A stretch of 64,000 bases of DNA from Jiulongibacter sp024742395 (GTDB lineage: Bacteria > Bacteroidota > Bacteroidia > Cytophagales > Spirosomataceae), in assembly GCA_965249455.1 (NCBI GenBank), contig OZ252236.1, forward strand, positions 4,526,001-4,590,000, read 5' to 3'. The notes under the pieces are model-generated. The model saw nothing but the letters and a program-made list of their open reading frames with translations. It searched no databases and was not told the origin of the DNA. A program made the position numbers and the translations under genes. Of this stretch, positions 16,965 to 26,265 are shown piece by piece (positions within the stretch are counted from its first letter, which is position 1; every line of letters starts with the position of its first letter).

Positions 16965-18904
16965 ATTACTGAACCTAATTGTTCTGCAAGTTTCTGAATG
17001 ATCTTTTTAAGTTTCATCATTGATTTCAGAACTTCCATTTGCTCTTCTTCATTCTCTATTGACTCCAGGTCATTGGCTAGTTGCCTGAATTTTTCCTCAA
17101 AATTTTCCTTTTTGATTCTTAAAATATTCTTGTAGCTAAGATCATCCAATTTTGAAGTGTATGGCGGAATATAAATCTCAAACTTTTGCCAATTCTCGCT
17201 AAGCTCGTATCGAGGGGATAGCCAATTAATAACCTTTTCCTGAATTTTTGGGTTGGCGTTACTTGTAAAAAAGCTTGTATTAGGTAGCTGCCCTTTATGA
17301 TACTCCTCTTTATAAATTGAAAGAATTTGATTCAGTACAGGTGATTTGAACGTAGCATCACCAATCTCACCAAGAACGTAATCAGCCAACAATGTTTCTT
17401 CTTGTGTATCCGGATCTTTATCTAAGACCTCGTGTCCGTGACACACCAAATCTTTTACAAAAAGCTCTTCCTTATACTCAATAGAGGAAACCATTTCAGT
17501 TTGATCAACCGGCTGGTACTCTTCCGGAAGAAAAAAGTCAGGTCCCGGTTCATCTGGCCTTTGATAATTATTTCTGTCCTTTTCTGCTTCTTTGGCGTTT
17601 TTTCTTGAAGTCTTATTCCCTTCATTGATGAGTACAGTCTCATCAATATTTAACAGTAAAGCCACTTCTCTATAAAAAACGGCTCTTTTAATAGCATCAG
17701 GAATCTTTGTAATGGTACTTACCAATTCAGAAATAAGCCCGGCCTTAGCCACCGGATCATTCCCTACGGCTTCAAGACTCACTTCAGTCTTAAACCTGAT
17801 AAAGTCTTGTGCATGCTCTTTTATGTAAGTGGCAAAACCTTCTGAACCCACTTTTTTAACATAACTATCCGGGTCTTCTCCATCAGGGAAAACCACAACA
17901 CGTACATTCATCCCCTCTTCAAGGATGAGCTCAGTACCGCGTAAAGAAGCATTTATCCCTGCGGCATCACCATCGTAAAGCACCGTGATATTGGTACTAA
18001 ACCGCCGAATTAACTGAATTTGCTCTTTGGTCAGTGAAGTACCGGAAGAGGCAACCACATTCTCAATACCCGCCTGACTAAGAGAAACCACATCCGTATA
18101 GCCTTCTACGAGATAGCAATTATCCTCCTGCCTTATCCCGTTTTTTGCCGTATAAATTCCATAGACAATTCGGCTTTTATGGTATATCTCGGTTTCAGGT
18201 GAATTAAGATATTTTGGAGATTTAGGGTTTGGTTTTAAAATTCTGGCACCAAAGGCAATAGGCTTACCTGCCACATTATTTATTGGAAAAATAACCCTGC
18301 CTCTAAACCTGTCAATTGGGTCTTTGCCTTCTTTAATAATGGTTAGGCCAGCTTTTTCAAGTATTTCTAATTTATAGCCATTCTTTAGGGCATGCTTCGT
18401 AAAAGTATCCCAGCCATCAGGACTATAGCCCAAACCAAACTTCGCAATGGTACTTTCGTTGTAGCCTCGCTCTTTAAAATATGAAAGGCCTATGCTTTTA
18501 CCTTCTTCTGTACTTAACTGATCTGCATAATATTGCTGTGCAAATTCCGTAACAATAAAGAGGCTATCTCGCTCATTTTGAGAAAGTAACTCTTCATCTG
18601 TATACTCCTTTTCTACAATCTCAATTCCGTACTTTTTAGCCAGCCATTTAAGGGCTTCAGGATAACTGAGACCTTCGAGGTCCATAATAAAACGAACAGA
18701 ATCTCCTCCTTTACCACAGCCAAAGCATTTATATATGCCTTTGGAAGGAGAAACAGAGAATGATGGAGTCTTTTCGTTGTGGAACGGACAACAGGCAATC
18801 ATGTTAGAGCCGCGTTTTGTCAATGAGACAAAATCTCCGACCACATCCACTACATCTGCAGCGTGTAAAATCTGTTGAACCGTTTCCTGAGGAATCATCC
18901 TCAA
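16961..18904 (-). CDS. dnaG: DNA primase
   Basis: Synthesises RNA primers for the replisome. The N-terminal CHC2 zinc-binding domain has C39, H42, C60 and C63 (CPFHNEKTPSFSVSPSKG, YKCFGCGKGGD). The catalytic core contains the conserved RFRGRVIFPI and the TOPRIM motifs YLVEGYTDVVSLSQAG (about 262-277) and TVLYDGDAAG (about 308). The C-terminal part that should bind DnaB is divergent, as usual. Two starts are possible, ATG 18904 or ATG 18898 (MIPQETVQQIL); the second fits the family better. No sigma or rpsU gene adjoins it. Confidence 0.96.
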   Translation of the reverse strand: MRMIPQETVQQILHAADVVDVVGDFVSLTKRGSNMIACCPFHNEKTPSFSVSPSKGIYKCFGCGKGGDSVRFIMDLEGLSYPEALKWLAKKYGIEIVEKEYTDEELLSQNERDSLFIVTEFAQQYYADQLSTEEGKSIGLSYFKERGYNESTIAKFGLGYSPDGWDTFTKHALKNGYKLEILEKAGLTIIKEGKDPIDRFRGRVIFPINNVAGKPIAFGARILKPNPKSPKYLNSPETEIYHKSRIVYGIYTAKNGIRQEDNCYLVEGYTDVVSLSQAGIENVVASSGTSLTKEQIQLIRRFSTNITVLYDGDAAGINASLRGTELILEEGMNVRVVVFPDGEDPDSYVKKVGSEGFATYIKEHAQDFIRFKTEVSLEAVGNDPVAKAGLISELVSTITKIPDAIKRAVFYREVALLLNIDETVLINEGNKTSRKNAKEAEKDRNNYQRPDEPGPDFFLPEEYQPVDQTEMVSSIEYKEELFVKDLVCHGHEVLDKDPDTQEETLLADYVLGEIGDATFKSPVLNQILSIYKEEYHKGQLPNTSFFTSNANPKIQEKVINWLSPRYELSENWQKFEIYIPPYTSKLDDLSYKNILRIKKENFEEKFRQLANDLESIENEEEQMEVLKSMMKLKKIIQKLAEQLGSVI

Positions 18905-19012
18905 AATTAAACTATACTTTTTAAAAATAGATCAAGCCTTCCAAAAGCTTTTATTGGCAAGATTATTGAATCTAATGACTAATGTCAAAGAACAATCAAA
19001 CATCATTGATTA

Positions 19013-20398
19013 ATGAAATTTGCAGCATTTTATATCCTAATAACCTTTGGGTTTCTTTTTATTTCATGTAAAGACAAGGACCCATCTGTTGATCCTGAAG
19101 TTGAAGAAGAAACCTCAAAGCCCGCCTCAGCGTACAGCTCAGCAGTGGTGAGAGAATATGCAGATCTCCAACTTAAAATGATAAACAACACGCCAGGTTA
19201 CTCATCGCCTGTAGCGGCACGAAGTATTGCATACCTCTCATTGGCAGCCTATGAGGCCATGGCACCGGGAATGGATAAATACCAAAGTCTTGCAGGCCAA
19301 TTACAAGGCCTTGATGAGGTACCACAACCAGAAGCTGGCAAAGAATATCACTGGGGAATGGTGGTAAATGCTTCGCAATATTATTTAATGAAGAACCTTT
19401 ACTCCACTTCCTTTGACGTATTAAAGGCACAAATGGATACCTTAAGAAAGAAATACGAAGTTCAATTTGACGTGGGGATAGGTGTAGATGCAAAGGAAAG
19501 ATCCATTCGTTTGGGTAATGATATTGGGATGGCGATTTGGGAATATGCAAAAAAAGACGGCGGACATGAAGCATGGAACAATAACTTTCCACAGAGCAAC
19601 AGTGCCTTTAGTGGTCCTTCTAAATGGCAACCTACAGGGGCCGAGAAAAAGCCTTTGCTGCCACAATGGAAAGATGTAAGAAGCTTTTTAGCTAAAAACT
19701 CTTCGATTACCAGCAATTTGGAAAAACCATTTTCTTTTAATGCAGACAGCGAGTTCTTTGCCGAAGCACAGCAAGTTTACGGTACTGCAAAAAACATAAA
19801 TGAGGCTCAAAAAAGCATCATGCAATTCTGGTATGACCCTGTAAATACTTCTTATACACCTGCCGGACATCAATTAGCTGTAATTAATTCTTTTGTCAAC
19901 AAAGAGAATTATACCTTAGATCAGGCAGCCGTTCTATATCTAAAAATAGGAATTGCTATGCATGATGCTACTGTTACTTCATTTAAGCAAAAGTATGCAA
20001 CAAACATTATGCGTCCGCAAACGTATATTAATGAAAGCATTGACCCTAGTTGGCAGTCGCACTTGGCGGCAAGTCCATCTCCGGCTTATACATCGGCCCA
20101 AGCTACACTTGTAACGGCGGTAGCTGAAATTTTAAACAGTGAATTTGGTGAAAATTACGTCTTTGAAGATAATACCAAAGCCGGAACAGCACCAAAAAGA
20201 GCTTTCAAAGGTTTTGGCGTTTATGCTAAAGAAGCCAGACAAGCCCAGCTTTACGCGGGTATCACATACCCTATGTCTGTCAATAAAAGTGAAGAACAAG
20301 GGAAAGAAATAGCTACCAATGTACTTGAACTTAAGTTTGAAGCACCTGTTACCATTACAGATACCAGCTCAAACTCTATGAGAATCAGACGTTTCTAA
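19013..20398 (+). CDS. vanadium-haloperoxidase/PAP2-like lipoprotein with altered active site
   Basis: A 461-residue lipoprotein (lipobox LFISC) of the VCPO/PAP2 superfamily, helical throughout. The first vanadate-site motif is intact: K327 and R334 in KYATNIMRP. The second and third motifs are not: the PSGH position reads T360-S361-A362-Q363, and the SR-x-x-x-G-I-H position reads A411, Q412 and T418 in AQLYAGITYP. Flanking residues align well, so this is substitution rather than misalignment. Loss of the glycine-histidine pair, the second arginine and the vanadate-bound histidine makes haloperoxidase or phosphatase activity unlikely. It may be a binding protein. Its 3' end overlaps the convergent hemerythrin-like gene by 14 bases. 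Confidence 0.85.
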   Translation: MKFAAFYILITFGFLFISCKDKDPSVDPEVEEETSKPASAYSSAVVREYADLQLKMINNTPGYSSPVAARSIAYLSLAAYEAMAPGMDKYQSLAGQLQGLDEVPQPEAGKEYHWGMVVNASQYYLMKNLYSTSFDVLKAQMDTLRKKYEVQFDVGIGVDAKERSIRLGNDIGMAIWEYAKKDGGHEAWNNNFPQSNSAFSGPSKWQPTGAEKKPLLPQWKDVRSFLAKNSSITSNLEKPFSFNADSEFFAEAQQVYGTAKNINEAQKSIMQFWYDPVNTSYTPAGHQLAVINSFVNKENYTLDQAAVLYLKIGIAMHDATVTSFKQKYATNIMRPQTYINESIDPSWQSHLAASPSPAYTSAQATLVTAVAEILNSEFGENYVFEDNTKAGTAPKRAFKGFGVYAKEARQAQLYAGITYPMSVNKSEEQGKEIATNVLELKFEAPVTITDTSSNSMRIRRF

Positions 20399-21038
20399 GT
20401 TCTGCTTCTAGGTCAGCCACTTTTTTGACCAGCACCATGTCTTCTATTACAGCATGCTTACGAAGCTCGTATTCGAAAAGCGTTACTTGATTTAAGAACA
20501 CGCTGAAAGGTAATACCTGCTCTGTTTGCGAGGCATATGCCTTGATAATTTGTTCTACCTCTCGCAACTCCTCTTCAATAGAATCATGATTGTCTTCAAA
20601 ATCAGCTAAACTGGTAGCCTGTAAAAGCTCCTTGGTTTCTTCAGGAGATAACCTTCCTTCAGAAGCTAAAACAAGCGACTCAATAAACGGAAAGAAAACC
20701 TCCTCTTCCATTCTAATGTGCTTAACCAGCTTTTTCTTATAGTTATTGAAGTAAACGGCTAATCCGGCTAAAAGACCGTGTGTATTGCTGTATTTCTCTC
20801 TGATATGTAAAAGAGATTGCTCTATTTCCGGAAGTTTTTTGCTTAAATAGTAATTATGAGAAACCCTTAAAAATTTAACCAATTGCGAAACCGACAAGCT
20901 CTCCATTTGGCTACATAGCAAATCAGCATCAAAGTCACTGATCAGAAGATTTAAGTCTTCCTCAGTCTTGACAGAATCTGAAGCTTTATAAACGATTTCG
21001 AAAAGGTTATCTGCTTGAAAAGGTGAGGAAGTATTCAT
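20385..21038 (-). CDS. hemerythrin-like di-iron protein, RIC (YtfE/ScdA) type
   Basis: A 217-residue four-helix protein of the hemerythrin HHE family. Iron ligand candidates appear in order: HNYYLSKKLPEIEQ, HIRMEEEVFFPFIES, DNHDSIEEEL and RKHAVIEDMVLVKK. The N-terminal region (SVSQLVKFLRVSHNYY) follows the layout of RIC proteins, which repair iron-sulfur clusters after nitrosative or oxidative stress, although the typical Cys-containing ScdA_N domain is not evident. A cytoplasmic location is expected. No nitric-oxide regulator is adjacent. Confidence 0.85.
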   Translation of the reverse strand: MNTSSPFQADNLFEIVYKASDSVKTEEDLNLLISDFDADLLCSQMESLSVSQLVKFLRVSHNYYLSKKLPEIEQSLLHIREKYSNTHGLLAGLAVYFNNYKKKLVKHIRMEEEVFFPFIESLVLASEGRLSPEETKELLQATSLADFEDNHDSIEEELREVEQIIKAYASQTEQVLPFSVFLNQVTLFEYELRKHAVIEDMVLVKKVADLEAELRNV

Positions 21039-21143
21039 AATTAAGAAATGATTTTTATTCTAAACGTTTCTCAAAGATGATATCTTATGTAGGAAAGAAA
21101 TATGAGGGGCATCAGTTTCTCATAATACCCCTCAGGAACCCGA

Positions 21144-23081
21144 CTAATTTAACCTAATACCTATCTGAGCAGTAGCTCCTTGGGTATTGTACCCATTTAT
21201 TTCAGTGTAGTTTGTATTAAGAATATTTCTAAAGTTACAGAATGCTGTAAATGCCTTAGTCACCTTATACTGAACATTGAGATTTAACAGAGCATAACTT
21301 TCCAGAGTTATTTCTTCAGTACTAAAGGTAGAACTATTGTAGAATCTGTCAATTCTTTCACCCACTAAGGCAAGATCTAAGGCTGCCGACAATTTATTAC
21401 TGATAGAGTGGGCTACTCCAAGATTAATCTGATGTTTGGGTCTTCTTAGAAGATCTGTTTTCGTTTCATCCTCTACATTGTCAATAACAAAACCACTCAG
21501 ATACGTGTAGTTTCCATTAAGACTTAACTTACCTAGATTCTGTGCCACATTGGCTTCTATACCTCGTACCCTTTGTTTATCCTGGTTCACATATTGGCCA
21601 TATGGATCTTCAGATAAACTCATAAACACAATCAGGTTTTCAATCTTTCTGTCAAAATAAGTCAATTGCAGTTGCGTACCCATGGTGACATTATTGTATT
21701 TCAACCCCATATCAAGATTATTAGCCTCTTCCATTTCCAGATCCAGGTTACCGTATGGCGAATAAAGTTGGTACAACGATGGATTCTTAAAGCTTGTACC
21801 ATAAACCGAGAATACGGTCAGATTTTTATTGATGATAAAGTAAGGATTGATTGTCCAGGACATGTTTTCGCCATAAACACTATGCGAGTTATATCTTCCT
21901 GCAATTTCTAATCCTAAACCAGAATTTAACTTTCCGTTCAAAGCAGAGTAAATACTTGAATTAGAAATCTCCGTATCACTTTTTGTTAAAGGGATATCTT
22001 CAAAAGGGCCAAAACTGCTTACAGATAAATAGGTTTGTGCCATATTCTGTTTTCTGTAATCAAAACCTGTCAATAGATTTAAATTATCTGACAAATTGAA
22101 ATTACCATATAGCTCAGCAAAAGTGCTTTTACTGCCGTATGTGGCATAAGAATAGTTTGCGAAAGCTGTAGCTGGTACAAAAGTAGAATCATCTTCAAAA
22201 AAACGATCTATAACAGATGAGTTAAACTTAAAATGCAATTGAGCTCTCTCTTTTATCCAGTCTATGCTTCCTCCAATCTGCTTGTTCTTTATTTCTGATG
22301 TGTAATCCTTGTCGTCAACAAATGCTCCGGCATCTACATCGGCTTTGTAATTCATTAAACGTCCAAACACACCTAGGTTAAATGCACCAAAACTTTTAGA
22401 TAGATTTAAACTTAAGTTATCCGAATTCAGTCCATCTTTCTCTTCTTCAGAATCGTCTGAAACCGCAGATGAAATTCCTTCACTCTTCTGTTTCTCATAA
22501 GAAACTTGATAACCTAAACCAGACAATTCACCCTTAAGACCTATTCGGGCATTGACGGTTTTATATGAACCGGCAGAAATTAAGGCCGTGGGCTCCACCA
22601 TTTTCTGACCTTTCTTTTTTGTAATAAAATTAATCACACCTGCTACGGCATCTGAGCCATACAAGACCGATTGACCACCCTTTAGCACTTCAATTCTTTC
22701 TATGTTATTCAGGTTAATCAGATTCAAGTCAAAATTACTTTCAATGTAAGATGGATCGTAAAGAGGTACGCCATCTATCAAAATCAAAGTATAACCTGTG
22801 TTGGCTCCTCTATTGTAGACACTTTGAATACTTCCTGGAGTTTGACCTGCACCTATGATGGTGAAGCCCGCTTGTTTTTGCAAAAGCTGAGAAACATTCA
22901 GACCTGAATTGGCTTTAATAACTGAGTCTGTAAGAATCACCATAGACTTGGTGAGTTCACTTTCCTTTTGTGGAAGCTTTGTGGTACTCACTACCACTTC
23001 AGAAAGGTTTTGCTGAGCACCAGCAGAAAAAACAAGGCAAACAAAAGCGTATGCCAAACACTTGCGTAATAATGCAAACAT
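21144..23081 (-). CDS. btuB: BtuB-like TonB-dependent outer-membrane receptor for cobalamin
   Basis: A 645-residue TonB-dependent receptor of BtuB size. After the signal peptide (ending FSAGAQ) a TonB-box-like SEVVVST is found, then the plug domain (about 40-160) with RIEVLKGGQSVLYGSDAVAG, then a 22-strand barrel ending in the expected aromatic-flanked strand. Specificity for cobalamin or a related corrinoid is inferred from the cobalamin riboswitch directly upstream; the sequence itself does not reveal the ligand. The btuFCD transport genes are not in the window. Confidence 0.9.
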   Translation of the reverse strand: MFALLRKCLAYAFVCLVFSAGAQQNLSEVVVSTTKLPQKESELTKSMVILTDSVIKANSGLNVSQLLQKQAGFTIIGAGQTPGSIQSVYNRGANTGYTLILIDGVPLYDPSYIESNFDLNLINLNNIERIEVLKGGQSVLYGSDAVAGVINFITKKKGQKMVEPTALISAGSYKTVNARIGLKGELSGLGYQVSYEKQKSEGISSAVSDDSEEEKDGLNSDNLSLNLSKSFGAFNLGVFGRLMNYKADVDAGAFVDDKDYTSEIKNKQIGGSIDWIKERAQLHFKFNSSVIDRFFEDDSTFVPATAFANYSYATYGSKSTFAELYGNFNLSDNLNLLTGFDYRKQNMAQTYLSVSSFGPFEDIPLTKSDTEISNSSIYSALNGKLNSGLGLEIAGRYNSHSVYGENMSWTINPYFIINKNLTVFSVYGTSFKNPSLYQLYSPYGNLDLEMEEANNLDMGLKYNNVTMGTQLQLTYFDRKIENLIVFMSLSEDPYGQYVNQDKQRVRGIEANVAQNLGKLSLNGNYTYLSGFVIDNVEDETKTDLLRRPKHQINLGVAHSISNKLSAALDLALVGERIDRFYNSSTFSTEEITLESYALLNLNVQYKVTKAFTAFCNFRNILNTNYTEINGYNTQGATAQIGIRLN

Positions 23082-23159
23082 AAAATTTGGTAAAATATAT
23101 GATAAAAATCTACCGCTCGGTGTAATTCATCCTCCGTAAATTATCAACAAGAATGATCA

Positions 23160-23338
23160 AAGGCAGGTCTCCTGACTCAGTGTCACTTAAGTTTACCTTC
23201 CCAAGAGCTCAGCTCTCAGTGGCCTGTGGCTTAAGTGTAGACACCTTACAGTTGCGGGGACAGTATATGATTTTCACATATTTCCCTATTAAGTCAAACC
23301 TAGTGATACTAGATTAGACACCTTCAACTGGGAGCAAA
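23160..23338 (-). ncRNA. cobalamin (AdoCbl) riboswitch
   Basis: The minus strand carries the B12 box GAGTCAGGAGACCTGCC (revcomp of 23162-23178) at the 3' end of the aptamer and, at the 5' end, the conserved GGTG region in CCCAGTTGAAGGTGTC. Between them are the G/C-rich helices expected of the core, for example GGGAAGG and GAGCTGAGAGCT. It sits 80 bases before the BtuB-like gene, leaving room for an expression platform. Cobalamin binding is expected to lower receptor synthesis. Confidence 0.95.
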
Positions 23339-23446
23339 AGTAAAACTTTCTAAGATAGAGGTGTCAATAAATTTCAAAAGTTTTTGATTAGCAATACACT
23401 TAATATAAATTGCCCAATCTATTAACAAGCCTATTCCAATTTATTT

Positions 23447-25207
23447 ATGATATCCAACTTAAAACTTGACAAAACCGCAGAACGTAACATCAAAAAATGG
23501 CTTCGCGGAAAGTACGATGATGAAACCAAAGCCACTATTAACAAGTGGATAGAAGAAGGAAATGTCAATCAACTTACAGATTCTTTTTACAAGAATTTGG
23601 AGTTCGGTACCGGAGGTATGAGAGGCGAAATTGGAGTAGGTTCCAATAGAATGAATAAATACACAGTTGGTGCCGCCACCCAAGGTTTAGCTAATTATCT
23701 AAACAAAGTTTATTTGAGTGAGGACATCAAGGTAGCCATTGCTTACGATAGCCGAAATTTCTCCCCGGAGTTTGCTCAAATTGCCGCAGACATATTTAGT
23801 TCTAATGGTATTACTGCCTATTTGTATCCTGAATTAAGACCAACCCCTCAGCTATCTTTTACGGTAAGAGAGTTAGGTTGTCAGGCGGGTTTAGTAATCA
23901 CTGCTTCTCACAATCCACGAGAGTACAATGGTTATAAAGTATATTGGAACGACGGCTCCCAAGTGGTTTCGCCGCACGATAAAAATATTGTGGAGGAAGT
24001 AAATGCTATTACCACGGTAAGTAAAATTAAATTCAGAAGTATTAAGAAAAGAATTAAGACCATAAAACCGGCTCTTGATAAAAAATATCTCAAGGCTGTT
24101 AAAAGTATCTCTGTCTCACCAAGAATTAACAGAAAACAGTCTGATTTGAAAATTGTTTTCTCTTCAATACATGGTACTGGTATTACAATGGTACCTGCTG
24201 CATTAGAGCAATTAGGCTTTGAGAATGTACATCTGGTAGAAGAGCAGTCAAAACCTGACGGAAATTTCCCAACAGTGGTTTATCCAAATCCGGAAGAAAA
24301 GGAAGCCATGTCTATGGCCTTGGCCAAAGCCAAAGAAATAGATGCCGACCTGGTGATGGCCACAGATCCGGATGCTGACCGAGTAGGTATGGCGGTAAAA
24401 AACCCTACTGGAGAATGGCAGCTTCTTAATGGAAATCAGGCGGCAAGTTTGATCATCTACTATTTATTAAAAGCCTGGAAAAAAGGGAACAAACTTACCG
24501 GCAACGAGTTTGTGGCTAAAACAATTGTTACCACAGACCTGATAGACAAAATGGCCGAGAAGGCTGGGGTTAAGTGTTATAATACTTTAACAGGATTCAA
24601 ATATATAGCCCAGGTAATAAGAGAAACTGAAGGTAAAGAAACCTTTATAGGTGGTGGTGAAGAAAGCTATGGATACTTAATTGGTGATAAAGTAAGAGAT
24701 AAAGATGCTATTGCTTCTTGTGCAATTATTGCCGAATTAACGGCTTATGCCCGTCATAATGGTATTAGTCTGTTTGATTTCCTTGCCGATATGTATATGC
24801 AATATGGCTTCTATTATGAAGGCTTGATCTCGGTAACGAAAAAAGGCAAGAAAGGAGCTGAGGAAATTCAAAAAATGATGGCAGACTTCAGGAACTCGCC
24901 TCCAAACTCTTTGGCAGGATCGCCGGTAGTGATGATGAGCGATTACAAATCTTTAAAAAGCATAAACCTTCTGACAAAGGAACAAGAAGACATCAAAACT
25001 GGTTTAGGTATTGAATCTTCTAATGTACTGCAATTCTTCACTGAAGATGGCACTAAATTTACTTGCAGGCCCTCAGGAACCGAACCTAAAATAAAGTTTT
25101 ATGTAGGAGTAGTAGGTAAACTGAAGTCAAAAGATGAATTTGAGGCAACCTTAAATAGTCTGAAAGCCAAGGTGGAGAGTATTAAAGAAGAACTTGAATT
25201 GAATTAA
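23447..25207 (+). CDS. phosphoglucomutase/phosphomannomutase family enzyme
   Basis: A 586-residue alpha-D-phosphohexomutase that moves phosphate between C1 and C6 of hexoses for glycogen, LPS or nucleotide-sugar synthesis. The four catalytic signatures are present in order: the phosphoserine loop VITASHNPREYNGYK, the metal loop ATDPDADRVGMAV, the sugar-binding loop GGGEESYGYL and the phosphate-binding RPSGTEPKIKFYV. The length and the GTGGMRGEIG segment match the bacterial PgcA-type subgroup, which may also use deoxyribose- or ribose-phosphate. Glucose versus mannose preference cannot be read from the sequence. It stands alone. Confidence 0.94.
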   Translation: MISNLKLDKTAERNIKKWLRGKYDDETKATINKWIEEGNVNQLTDSFYKNLEFGTGGMRGEIGVGSNRMNKYTVGAATQGLANYLNKVYLSEDIKVAIAYDSRNFSPEFAQIAADIFSSNGITAYLYPELRPTPQLSFTVRELGCQAGLVITASHNPREYNGYKVYWNDGSQVVSPHDKNIVEEVNAITTVSKIKFRSIKKRIKTIKPALDKKYLKAVKSISVSPRINRKQSDLKIVFSSIHGTGITMVPAALEQLGFENVHLVEEQSKPDGNFPTVVYPNPEEKEAMSMALAKAKEIDADLVMATDPDADRVGMAVKNPTGEWQLLNGNQAASLIIYYLLKAWKKGNKLTGNEFVAKTIVTTDLIDKMAEKAGVKCYNTLTGFKYIAQVIRETEGKETFIGGGEESYGYLIGDKVRDKDAIASCAIIAELTAYARHNGISLFDFLADMYMQYGFYYEGLISVTKKGKKGAEEIQKMMADFRNSPPNSLAGSPVVMMSDYKSLKSINLLTKEQEDIKTGLGIESSNVLQFFTEDGTKFTCRPSGTEPKIKFYVGVVGKLKSKDEFEATLNSLKAKVESIKEELELN

Positions 25208-25545
25208 TAGAAGAAACGCTTCAAACGGAATGATAGATAATTAAAGGTCATATTTATGAAGTGCCAAATCTTGAGATTTAACGCTTTTTTAAAGCAGAAT
25301 CATTTTATTTCTATCAAATTCAACCATCTTTGTGTAAATAATTGTAGTTTTTAAAAATTTATTAAATGGTCAAATTCGAAAGAAATTGGCTTATAATTAG
25401 GCGATTAAATCGCGATAATTTTAACAGAAAAATCTCAAATGAATTTTTATTTCAACTGCTATAACTTAATTTCGTCGTTACAATGTTGAAATTGATATAC
25501 ACAACGTAAGATTTTTTTTCCTGACAAATTTAGCGAACAGATAAG

Positions 25546-25566
25546 CCCGACAAGTTGTCGGGTTTT
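25546..25566 (+). terminator. hairpin terminator upstream of hisH
   Basis: CCCGACAA-G-TTGTCGGG followed by TTTTATTTT. It may end the phosphohexomutase transcript, a small RNA, or a his leader. Confidence 0.75.
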
Positions 25567-25642
25567 ATTTTACCTATCTAAGTTTCCTTTTCACTTTTCC
25601 AAGAAGCTCCTGCTCTTCATTTCTTCCTGTAAGCTAATACCC

Positions 25643-25650
25643 TAATTTTG
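25643..25650 (+). promoter_or_regulatory. probable -7 element of the hisH operon
   Basis: TAATTTTG, a full TAnnTTTG match, 18 bases before the hisH ATG. No clear TTG lies at the right distance upstream. The resulting leader would be very short. Confidence 0.4.
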
Positions 25651-25668
25651 AATTTGACAATTACTCAA

Positions 25669-26259
25669 ATGGCAGATGTAACCATAATAAAATACAATGC
25701 GGGCAATGTAATGTCTGTCATGTATGCTTTAGAAAGAATTGGAGTCAGTTATCACCTAACAGATAATCCCGAAGAAATTCTGGCGGCCCAAAAAATCATA
25801 TTCCCTGGTGTAGGAGAAGCCAGTACAGCAATGAAAAGCTTAGTGGATAATGGTCTGGATAAAATTATTCCGGATTTGAAACAACCTTTCCTTGGCACCT
25901 GTGTGGGTATGCAGTTACTTTGTAAACATTCAGAAGAAGGAGATGTAGAGTGTTTGGGCGTGTTTGATGTTCCCATCATTAAGTTTCCTAAAACAGAAGG
26001 TTTTAAAATACCCCAGACTGGTTGGAATAACCTCTATAATTATAATTGTGAACTACTGAATGGTATTAAAGAAAACGCTTATGTTTACTATAACCACAGT
26101 TTTTATGCACCCCTGTGTGAAAATACCGTAGCCACTACTGATTATATTTTGCCTTACTCAGGCATGCTACAAAAAGATAATTTTTATGCATGTCAGTTTC
26201 ACTCAGAAATTAGCGGTGATGTGGGCGAGCAAATATTTAAGAACTTTATGAATCTATAA
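25669..26259 (+). CDS. hisH: imidazole glycerol phosphate synthase, glutaminase subunit
   Basis: Releases ammonia from glutamine and feeds it to HisF in histidine synthesis. Class I amidotransferase triad residues are C78 in FLGTCVGMQLL, and H178 and E180 in CQFHSEIS. The oxyanion strand PGVGEASTAM is also present. The start at 25669 gives MADVTIIKYNAGN, the normal family N-terminus, rather than the in-frame ATG 21 bases earlier, which overlaps the likely promoter. It is the first of a tight hisH-hisA-GNAT-hisF run. Confidence 0.95.
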   Translation: MADVTIIKYNAGNVMSVMYALERIGVSYHLTDNPEEILAAQKIIFPGVGEASTAMKSLVDNGLDKIIPDLKQPFLGTCVGMQLLCKHSEEGDVECLGVFDVPIIKFPKTEGFKIPQTGWNNLYNYNCELLNGIKENAYVYYNHSFYAPLCENTVATTDYILPYSGMLQKDNFYACQFHSEISGDVGEQIFKNFMNL

Positions 26260-26265
26260 GATTAG

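Larger units (their letters stand above)
25208..25668. other. 461-base intergenic region before hisH
   Basis: No coding frame is convincing. It holds a weak -7-like CATCTTTG (25325-25332), a short hairpin GCGAT-TAA-ATCGC near 25400, a strong terminator hairpin at 25546-25566, and a -7 match TAATTTTG (25643-25650) that probably serves hisH. A transcript from about 25340 to the terminator would be near 225 nt and could be a small RNA or an attenuated leader; no run of His codons is present. Confidence 0.5.
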
